DNA of 11,130 bases. Origin: JAFGWO01 sp965603295 (lineage in GTDB: Bacteria; BMS3Abin14). Shown here piece after piece: positions 6,066 through 11,130 of the stretch (position 1 is its first letter; every line of letters begins with the position of its first letter). The notes below the pieces were generated by a model. It was given only the letters and a program-made list of their open reading frames with translations, was not told the DNA's origin and did not search any database. Where the stretch lies: positions 1 to 11,130 of the forward strand of contig CBFDCL010000074.1 in assembly GCA_965603295.1 (NCBI GenBank), given 5' to 3'. The translations under genes were made by a program, and so were the position numbers.

Positions 6066-6074
6066 AACTTGGTC

Positions 6075-6116
6075 CTTTTTACTTTTCTCTTTAACTTTTT
6101 ACCTTTTACCTGTTCT
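6075..6116. repeat. Heptamer tract 6 (CTTTTAC words) upstream of the 4Fe-4S gene
   Basis: Six words in phase: CTTTTTA, CTTTTCT, CTTTAAC, TTTTTAC, CTTTTAC, CTGTTCT. It is nearly free of G, and inverted relative to tract 5. It lies inside the longer open frame that begins at 5995, which gives an improbable hydrophobic N-terminus. Confidence 0.7.
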
Positions 6117-6135
6117 AAATTCCCGGGAGGAAACT

Positions 6136-7413
6136 TTGGCCCATCTGACACCCCGATCCGGTTACTCGCACCTGGTTGAGAGGATCAACCGATTCCCCCA
6201 GGGGGCCCCGCCCTCGGAACTCCTTTTCTCTATACTGAAAATGCTCTTTTCCGAACGGGAGGCGGGCCTCGTCGCCCTGCTTCCCATCAAACCCTTTACA
6301 GCACGAAAAGCCGCGGGCATCTGGAAGATGAAAGAGAGCGAGGCACGGCGTCAACTGGATGAACTGGCTTCGAGGGGGATCCTCCTGGACATCGAGATGC
6401 GGGGAACAACCCGTTATGTCCTGCCGCCCCCCATGGCTGGTTTCTTCGAGTTCTCCATGATGCGCATCCGGGGGGATATCGACCAGAAGCTTCTTGCGGA
6501 AATGTTTTATGAGTATCTGAACGTGGAGGAGGAGTTCATCAAGGCCCTGTTCACGGAGGGGGAAACCCAGCTCGGGCGTGTCTTCGTCCACGAGCCGGTC
6601 CTCTCGAGCGGGGATGCCCTTTCCGTCCTGGATTACGAACGGGCCAGCCACATCATCGATTCCACCCGCCATATCGGGGTGGGCGTATGTTATTGCCGTC
6701 ACAAAATGCAGCATCTCGGGCGTGCCTGTGATGCACCGATGGAGATCTGCATGACCTTCGGGAACACTGCGCGCTCCCTGACCCGGCACGGCATCGCGCG
6801 GGAGGTGGAAAAATCGGAAGCGCGGGATCTGCTCCATTCGGCTTACGAGAACAACCTCGTCCAGTTCGGAGAGAATGTGCAAAAGAAGGTGGCTTTTATC
6901 TGCAACTGCTGCGGGTGCTGCTGCGAAGCACTGATCGCCGCGCGGAAATACGCTTTTCTAAAACCGGTGCACACCACCAATTTCTTTCCTGAGGTGGAGT
7001 CAAGCCGGTGCACCAGGTGTGGACGCTGTGTCGAGGCATGCCCGGTGCTGGCCATGGAGCTTGTATTGGACAACGATCCGGTGTCCCCAAAAAACAGGAC
7101 GATCAGGATCGATCTGGAGATTTGTCTCGGGTGCGGTGTCTGCGTCCGCAACTGCAGCCCCGGCGCCCTTTCCCTTTCCCGCCGCCCTGAGAGGGTTCTG
7201 ACCCCCGTTACCACGGCCCACCGAACCGTGCTCATGGCCATCGAACGGGGAAAACTCCCTGACCTGATCTTCGACAACCAGGTCCTTTTTTCCCACCGCG
7301 CCCTGGCGGCCCTCCTCGGCGTTATCCTTCGTCTTCCTCCTCTGAAACAGGCGCTGGCCCTGAAACAGGTCAAATCCCGGTACACCCAGTGGTTGGTGGG
7401 AAGAACCGGCTGA
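6136..7413 (+). CDS. Winged-helix-like plus cysteine-rich 4Fe-4S ferredoxin-domain protein
   Basis: A 425-residue cytosolic iron-sulfur protein of unknown function. Residues about 25-100 look like a winged-helix domain (IKPFTARKAAGIWKMKESEARRQLDELASRGIL, then a wing ending in TTRYVLPP). The middle part (110-250) contains CYC (185, 187), Cys198 and Cys205. It is followed by a dense cluster CNCCGCCC (256-263; six Cys in eight residues). Two complete ferredoxin motifs follow: CTRCGRCVEACP (292-303) and CLGCGVCVRNCSP (330-342). By family these bind two [4Fe-4S] clusters, and the other cysteines could hold more metal. The role is likely electron transfer or redox sensing in anaerobic metabolism. 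TTG 6136 is preferred because GGGAGG (6125-6130) lies 5 nt upstream and protein-like sequence begins there. The ATG at 5995 would add 47 residues encoded by the hairpin and heptamer tract. There are no membrane segments. Confidence 0.83.
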   Translation: MAHLTPRSGYSHLVERINRFPQGAPPSELLFSILKMLFSEREAGLVALLPIKPFTARKAAGIWKMKESEARRQLDELASRGILLDIEMRGTTRYVLPPPMAGFFEFSMMRIRGDIDQKLLAEMFYEYLNVEEEFIKALFTEGETQLGRVFVHEPVLSSGDALSVLDYERASHIIDSTRHIGVGVCYCRHKMQHLGRACDAPMEICMTFGNTARSLTRHGIAREVEKSEARDLLHSAYENNLVQFGENVQKKVAFICNCCGCCCEALIAARKYAFLKPVHTTNFFPEVESSRCTRCGRCVEACPVLAMELVLDNDPVSPKNRTIRIDLEICLGCGVCVRNCSPGALSLSRRPERVLTPVTTAHRTVLMAIERGKLPDLIFDNQVLFSHRALAALLGVILRLPPLKQALALKQVKSRYTQWLVGRTG

Positions 7414-7439
7414 CCGGCGGGCCGGGATCCACGATCGAG

Positions 7440-7489
7440 GCCCAAAAAGTGCTCTGACACCAGTCCTGACACTTCTTTGAGCTTTGGGC
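7440..7489 (+). other. Imperfect stem-loop after the 4Fe-4S gene
   Basis: GCCCAAA (7440-7446) pairs with TTTGGGC (7483-7489), and AAGTG (7447-7451) with CACTT (7470-7474), leaving an 8-nt bulge on the right. CTGACAC occurs twice in the loop region. There is no clean T run, so it is at best a weak terminator for the 4Fe-4S gene. Confidence 0.3.
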
Positions 7490-7529
7490 TGTCTTTGGCC
7501 CTTTGCACTACTTCTTTCCCACTTTTTGT

Positions 7530-7559
7530 TTGACTCCGCGTACCCACTTTTGTTATGTA
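7530..7559 (+). promoter_or_regulatory. Candidate promoter of the tetR-efflux operon
   Basis: TTGACT (7530-7535; 5 of 6 to the -35 consensus), an 18-nt spacer, then TATGTA (7554-7559; 3 of 6 to the -10 consensus). The weak -10 overlaps the palindrome at 7557-7568, as expected for an autorepressed gene. Confidence 0.45.
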
Positions 7560-7568
7560 AGCACTTAC
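7557..7568. promoter_or_regulatory. Palindromic operator candidate for the TetR regulator
   Basis: GTAAG-CA-CTTAC is a perfect 5+5 inverted repeat with a 2-nt centre, 23 nt before the tetR start and overlapping the -10 hexamer. Size, symmetry and position fit a TetR-family operator. Binding by this protein is inferred. Confidence 0.6.
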
Positions 7569-7591
7569 TAACATTCGAAAAGGGGGTTGTG

Positions 7592-8194
7592 ATGGGCCGC
7601 ACGGATCAAACCAGGGAAAAACTCCTGGCCGCAACGCTGGAGCTCATCTCCGAAAAAGGGTACACCGGGGCAACCACCAGGGAGATCGCCTCCCGGGCAG
7701 GCGTTTCCGAACTGACCCTGTTTCGCAGATTCGGAAAAAAAGAAAACCTTTTCGAAGAGATGCTCAAGAGTTTTACCTTTCTTCCCCGCCTCAAAGACCT
7801 GGTCGAGGAGGTCAATGAAAAACCGGTTGAGGAAGGACTGAATATCATTGGGGGGCGCTTTCTCCAGACCCTCCGCGAGCGCAGGCCTCTTGTCCAGATC
7901 CTCCTGTCGGAGATCGCTCACTACCCCCAGAGGGTCCGCAGCATTCACCAACAGATGATCGAGACCATGGCCAGGACTCTGGAAAGCTACCTGGCGGTTC
8001 GCCAGGGGCACGGGGAAATCAGACCCATCGACACGGATCTTGCCGCCATCGCCTTTTTGCGGGTGCTTTTCATGACCTTCCTCAACGAATCGATCCTGAA
8101 AGGGCACAACATGGACGATGACCTGATCGAGCTCACCGTGGGCATGCTGGTCGAGGTTTTCCTTAACGGAATCGCTGCCAGAAGCGAGGTGTAA
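7592..8194 (+). CDS. TetR/AcrR-family transcriptional repressor of the efflux operon
   Basis: A 200-residue regulator. The N-terminal DNA-binding domain is typical of TetR: TREKLLAATLELISEKGYTGATTREIASRAGVSELTLFRRFGKKENLFEEML (7-58), with the recognition helix near VSELTLFRRF. The C-terminal part (about 60-195) is helical and variable, as expected for a ligand-binding and dimer domain, and probably senses a substrate of the pump. ATG 7592 follows AGGGGG (7581-7586) at 5 nt; the adjacent GTG 7589 is also possible. The frame is open upstream to 7484, but that part contains the promoter and operator. The tolC-like gene begins one base after its stop, so regulator and pump are one transcript, most likely autorepressed through the palindrome upstream. 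Confidence 0.92.
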   Translation: MGRTDQTREKLLAATLELISEKGYTGATTREIASRAGVSELTLFRRFGKKENLFEEMLKSFTFLPRLKDLVEEVNEKPVEEGLNIIGGRFLQTLRERRPLVQILLSEIAHYPQRVRSIHQQMIETMARTLESYLAVRQGHGEIRPIDTDLAAIAFLRVLFMTFLNESILKGHNMDDDLIELTVGMLVEVFLNGIAARSEV

Positions 8195-8195
8195 G

Positions 8196-9599
8196 GTGTT
8201 AAAAAGAAAACATTTCCATTTCAACCTCCCCTTTATTCTGACTTTCACCGTTTTCACCGTTTTTGCTCTGACACCGGTCCTTCCGGGGTTGACATCCGCT
8301 GCTCGGGGGCAGCCTCTGACCGTTCTCGAAGGTCTGGAAACGGTGACGTCAAAGGGCTACGACGTTCGGATCGCCGAGGCCTATCGGGATGCTGCGGGCG
8401 AAGAAGAGGGGATTGCGAGGTCGGGCATGCGGCCTCAGATCAATGCCTATGCGGATTACACATGGCTTAAGAACAGGCCGGAAGCCATCTTCGGGGGGGG
8501 TACGAGCCCCCTGAGCGAGGACCGGTTTCTCCGCTACGGGGTGTCCGTCCGTCAGTCGATCACCGACTTTGGCCGGACACGGGCCGGCATCGACTCGGCA
8601 AGGGCAGGGGCTCTCGCCCGGGGGGGAAATGTCGACCAGGCCCGGAGCCAGGCCGCTCTTTCTTTCGTCCAGGGTTACATCACCCTCCTCGAGACGGAAA
8701 AAACCCTGGAAGTCGCCAGGCAGGAGGTCAAGCGCTTTGAAGCCCATGCATCCGATGCCCGGGCCCTCTATAACGCCGGTGAAGTGACGAAAAGCGACGT
8801 CCTGTCCGCCGAGGTGAACCTTGCGGATGCATCCCAGAAGAGGATCACAGCTCATGATGGGAGGGAACTCGCTGCATCCAAAGTGAATTTTCTTCTTCTA
8901 AGACCCCTGGATCGTTCTCTTGAGGTCCGGGATTTCCCCTCGCCTTTTACAGATATCCCCGATATGGACGATCTGGCCAGAGCCGCCGAGGAAGCCCGTC
9001 CGGAACTGCGGGTGCTGGCCGAACAGATCGCCGCCAGGGAGGCGGAATTGAAACTCCGGAGGAGCGATCACTACCCGGTGATTTTTGTCAGCGGCGGCTA
9101 TTCCTTCGAGGAAAATCCCTACAGAGTGAATGAGGATAACTGGTCTGCTGTGCTGGGGATCACCTGGGATCTTTACACCGGGGGAGCCAATTCCGCGGCC
9201 GTGGTGAAAACCTCTCTGGAACTCTCGGCAGCCCTCACCGAGCGGGAACGGTTGAGGAAAATAATCTTTCTGGAGGTGAGGGAGGCGTTCCTGAAACTCA
9301 ACGGAGCCAGCGAGCGGATGGACGTTACGGAAAAAGCGCTCCGGCAGGCCGAGGAAAACCTCCGTCTTCAAAAAGCGATGTACCAGGAGGGGGAAGTATC
9401 GGCCACTGATGTCACCGATGCGGTCACCGCACTGACCAGGGCACAAAACAACCATTGGGGAGCGGTCTATGATCGAAGGAGGGCCGAGGTACAGATCCTG
9501 TACACCACCGGGTCTGACTTGACGGCCGCCTATGAAGCAGTGAACCTGGGCGGGGAAAACGGGGAATCCCCAGCCGACGAATCGGGAGAACAAACATGA
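8196..9599 (+). CDS. TolC-family outer-membrane efflux protein
   Basis: A 467-residue outer-membrane factor that forms the exit duct of a tripartite pump. The signal peptide is MLKRK plus a long hydrophobic core, with cleavage probably near TSA-ARG (about 34-36). The two internal TolC repeats are visible. FLRYGVSVRQSITDFGRTRAGIDSA (111-135) matches WSAVLGITWDLYTGGANSAAV (316-336). LYNAGEVTKSDVLSAEVNLADA (191-212) matches MYQEGEVSATDVTDAVTALTRA near the end. The long amphipathic helices between them form the periplasmic tunnel. GTG 8196-8198 is chosen, with GAGG (8186-8189) upstream inside the tetR end. The gene overlaps the membrane-fusion gene by four bases (ATGA), which suggests translational coupling. 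Length and architecture are normal. Confidence 0.93.
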   Translation: MLKRKHFHFNLPFILTFTVFTVFALTPVLPGLTSAARGQPLTVLEGLETVTSKGYDVRIAEAYRDAAGEEEGIARSGMRPQINAYADYTWLKNRPEAIFGGGTSPLSEDRFLRYGVSVRQSITDFGRTRAGIDSARAGALARGGNVDQARSQAALSFVQGYITLLETEKTLEVARQEVKRFEAHASDARALYNAGEVTKSDVLSAEVNLADASQKRITAHDGRELAASKVNFLLLRPLDRSLEVRDFPSPFTDIPDMDDLARAAEEARPELRVLAEQIAAREAELKLRRSDHYPVIFVSGGYSFEENPYRVNEDNWSAVLGITWDLYTGGANSAAVVKTSLELSAALTERERLRKIIFLEVREAFLKLNGASERMDVTEKALRQAEENLRLQKAMYQEGEVSATDVTDAVTALTRAQNNHWGAVYDRRRAEVQILYTTGSDLTAAYEAVNLGGENGESPADESGEQT

Positions 9600-10774
9600 G
9601 CGAAGGCAAAAGCACATCCCCTCGCAGCGGGAAAACCAGGGGTTTCCTTATCGCCGGCGCCATTGTCGTCGCCAGCATCCTGGCCCTCCTGATCTATCGG
9701 GGCTATTCCAGGACACATATCACCACCGATGACGCTTTCGTGGAGGGAGCGATCCACATGGTGGCCTCCAGGGTATCGGGAACGGTGATAGAGGTGCCTG
9801 TCAGCGACAACGAGACGGTTCAAAAAGGGAGTTCCCTGGTCAAGCTGGACCCCGAACCGTTCCAGCAGGCCCTGGCGGAGGCCGAAGCATCCTTTAGAAC
9901 GGAGCAAAGCCGGTCTGTCGAGTTCGAAGCCCGCGTCGTATCCCAGGGGAGACGGGTAGCCGCGGCCAGGGCCTCCCTGCTGCTGACACGGGATATGAAG
10001 GCGCAGTTAGCGGCAGGCGTTGAAGCCCACAGGGCTGAAACCAGGGCGAAGACCGCTTCCCTGACCCAGGCCCGCCTCGACCTTTCCCGCGCCGAGACGC
10101 TCCACGACCAGGAAGTTGTTCCCAGGAGCAGGCTCGACCGTGCCAGGACAGCTGTGGAGATGGAAACCGCTGTCCTCGAAGCGGCCAGGGAATTCGAGCA
10201 CCAGGCCGAGGCAGCCCTGAATTCCCACAAGAGGTCCATCGCCCAGGCCAGGGCCCATCTCAACGCCGAGGAAGCGGCCCTTCAGCAGGCCAGAGCGTCT
10301 CTGCAGACCCAGGCCGAGCAGATCGCGAGGCGGCAGGCCCAGGTGGAAATGGCTCGACTCAAGCTTGGATACACCCAGGTTGCCGCCCCCGCAGACGGGT
10401 CGGTTACTCGTCTGGCCGCCGAAGTGGGGAACACTGTACAGGCCGGCCAACCTCTTATGAGCCTTGTGAGTCTTCAGAGCGCTTTCGTGGTGGCGAACTA
10501 CAAGGAAACGCGCGTCGGCCGGATCCTTCCCGGACAGAAGGTCACCATGAAAATGGACGCATTGCCGGGCCGGAAATTCTCCGGCAGGGTCGACAGCATC
10601 ATGGCCGGTACAGGCGCCGCGTTTACCCTGTTTCCACCGGAAAACGCCAGCGGCAACTATGTCAAGGTCGTGCAGCGGATTCCCGTTAAGATTGTCTTCG
10701 ATGACATCGAGGAGATCAGGCCCTACCTGAAGATTGGAATTTCGGTGGTGCCGACGGTGCTGACAGAAGAGTAG
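9596..10774 (+). CDS. EmrA/HlyD-type membrane-fusion protein
   Basis: A 392-residue periplasmic adaptor linking an inner-membrane MFS pump to the TolC-type duct. A short cytoplasmic N-terminus and one membrane helix (about 16-34) are followed by the EmrA signature ITTDDAFVEGAIHMVASRVSGTVIEVPVSDNETVQKG (42-78). This is the first half of the lipoyl domain, running into KLDPEPF. A long Ala/Gln/Glu-rich coiled-coil hairpin covers about 88-255. The second lipoyl half is LKLGYTQVAAPADGSVTRL (255-273), then a beta-barrel with the NYKETRVGRILPGQKV segment (301-316). The length matches EmrA. The start overlaps the tolC-like stop (ATGA). The MFS gene follows after a 129-nt gap that begins with heptamer tract 7. 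Confidence 0.94.
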   Translation: MSEGKSTSPRSGKTRGFLIAGAIVVASILALLIYRGYSRTHITTDDAFVEGAIHMVASRVSGTVIEVPVSDNETVQKGSSLVKLDPEPFQQALAEAEASFRTEQSRSVEFEARVVSQGRRVAAARASLLLTRDMKAQLAAGVEAHRAETRAKTASLTQARLDLSRAETLHDQEVVPRSRLDRARTAVEMETAVLEAAREFEHQAEAALNSHKRSIAQARAHLNAEEAALQQARASLQTQAEQIARRQAQVEMARLKLGYTQVAAPADGSVTRLAAEVGNTVQAGQPLMSLVSLQSAFVVANYKETRVGRILPGQKVTMKMDALPGRKFSGRVDSIMAGTGAAFTLFPPENASGNYVKVVQRIPVKIVFDDIEEIRPYLKIGISVVPTVLTEE

Positions 10775-10822
10775 GGAACAGGGAAAAGGCTAAAGGTTTA
10801 GGGCGAAAGGGAAAACAGAAAT
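10774..10822. repeat. Heptamer tract 7 (GGGAAAA words) after the membrane-fusion gene
   Basis: Seven 7-base words in phase, starting at the last base of the stop codon: GGGAACA, GGGAAAA, GGCTAAA, GGTTTAG, GGCGAAA, GGGAAAA and CAGAAAT. It is C-poor on the coding strand. It interrupts an otherwise tightly packed operon. Confidence 0.7.
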
Positions 10823-10823
10823 T

Positions 10824-10907
10824 ATGCTATCAGCCAAGACGATTCTCAGATACTTTCTCATCTTCGGCATTCCGTATTCCACATACCATCCCTGTGGTGT
10901 TCAATGA
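10824..10907 (+). other. 27-codon small open frame overlapping the MFS start
   Basis: ATG 10824 opens a frame of 27 codons (starts MLSAKTILRYF, ends HPCGVQ) whose TGA (10905-10907) overlaps the MFS ATG as ATGA. The MFS gene has no clear Shine-Dalgarno site, so reading of this frame could feed its translation. The small frame itself has only a distant AAAGGG (10806-10811). It may equally be chance. Confidence 0.2.
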
Positions 10908-11130
10908 CCGATCAGCAGCGGCAGGTCAACAAATGGGTCGTGGCCCTGACGGTGATGCTCCCGACCCTCATCGAGATCATCGACTCCTCCATTGTCAACG
11001 TTTCCCTGAACCATATCCGGGGATCCCTCTCGGCTGATATCAACGCCGCCACCCGGGCAATCAGCTCTTACCTTTTGTCGAACGCCATCGTGATCCCCAT
11101 GTCGGGATGGCTGTCCCGCCTTTTCGGCCG
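10904..11130 (+). CDS. EmrB/QacA-type MFS drug transporter (DHA2), N-terminal part only
   Basis: The first 75 codons of an inner-membrane drug:proton antiporter, cut by the window edge. The sequence begins MTDQQRQVNKWVVALTVMLPTL. It continues with the first membrane helix and EIIDSSIVNVSL (about 24-35), matching the L-D-x-T-I-V-N-V-A-L signature of 14-helix DHA2 pumps. The second helix reads AISSYLLSNAIVIPMSGWLSRLFGR (52-76), matching SYLLANAIVIPLSGWLxRxFGRK of EmrB proteins. With the TolC-type and EmrA-type genes upstream it completes a tripartite exporter. ATG 10904 is the only standard start before this sequence in its frame. Only a weak GGTG lies upstream, and a 27-codon frame overlaps the start. 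Confidence 0.93.
   Translation, partial: MTDQQRQVNKWVVALTVMLPTLIEIIDSSIVNVSLNHIRGSLSADINAATRAISSYLLSNAIVIPMSGWLSRLFG

Noticed and set aside
5995..6135. N-terminal extension of the 4Fe-4S protein from ATG 5995
   Set aside because: It covers the hairpin and heptamer tract 6, has no Shine-Dalgarno site, and the protein-like sequence starts at TTG 6136, which has one.
4973..6151. 392-codon open frame on the minus strand
   Set aside because: It is antisense to the prenyltransferase, has low-complexity His/Gly/Gln-rich translation, and crosses the repeat spacer. The plus-strand gene has clear family motifs.

Overview
This window is a GC-rich chromosomal stretch from what is most likely an anaerobic Gram-negative bacterium of the former Deltaproteobacteria (Desulfobacterota-like). 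That placement is inference. It rests on the outer-membrane efflux gene, the signal-peptide proteins, a cysteine-rich anaerobe-type 4Fe-4S protein, and many A/T-rich intergenic spacers set between GC-rich genes. No rRNA, tRNA, CRISPR array, transposase or phage gene was found.

Layout. On the minus strand, a possible gene start runs off the left edge (1-59). It is followed by a YihY/BrkB-type membrane protein (166-1527) and an acyl-ACP thioesterase (1856-2599). On the plus strand there is a Spy/CpxP-like periplasmic protein (2700-3191) with a strong intrinsic terminator, then a small hotdog-fold thioesterase-like protein (3396-3839) with a good sigma70-type promoter. Next come an orphan NMT1/ThiY-type periplasmic binding protein (3952-4899), a UbiA/MenA-type prenyltransferase (5003-5905), and a winged-helix-like plus cysteine-rich 4Fe-4S protein (6136-7413, TTG start).

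The right third is a compact efflux operon. It has a TetR regulator (7592-8194) with a palindromic operator candidate over its own promoter. A TolC-type outer-membrane factor follows (8196-9599, 1-nt gap), then an EmrA-type membrane-fusion protein (9596-10774, 4-nt ATGA overlap), and the first 75 codons of an EmrB-type DHA2 MFS transporter (10904 to the edge). Together these make a self-regulated EmrAB-TolC-like tripartite drug or lipid exporter.

The most unusual signal is between the genes. At least seven tracts are built of degenerate 7-base words that keep exact 7-base phase while the word itself changes from tract to tract. Five of them begin within about 12 bases of a stop codon (or overlap it). 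In all five the coding strand is poor in C, which is one consistent polarity relative to the gene. Several tracts occur as inverted pairs forming long imperfect hairpins (1573-1664, 4912-4967, 5906-6116). I cannot put a published name to this repeat class. The tracts also create false N-terminal extensions of two genes (UbiA and the 4Fe-4S protein), so start sites were re-chosen from Shine-Dalgarno positions and the point where protein-like sequence begins.
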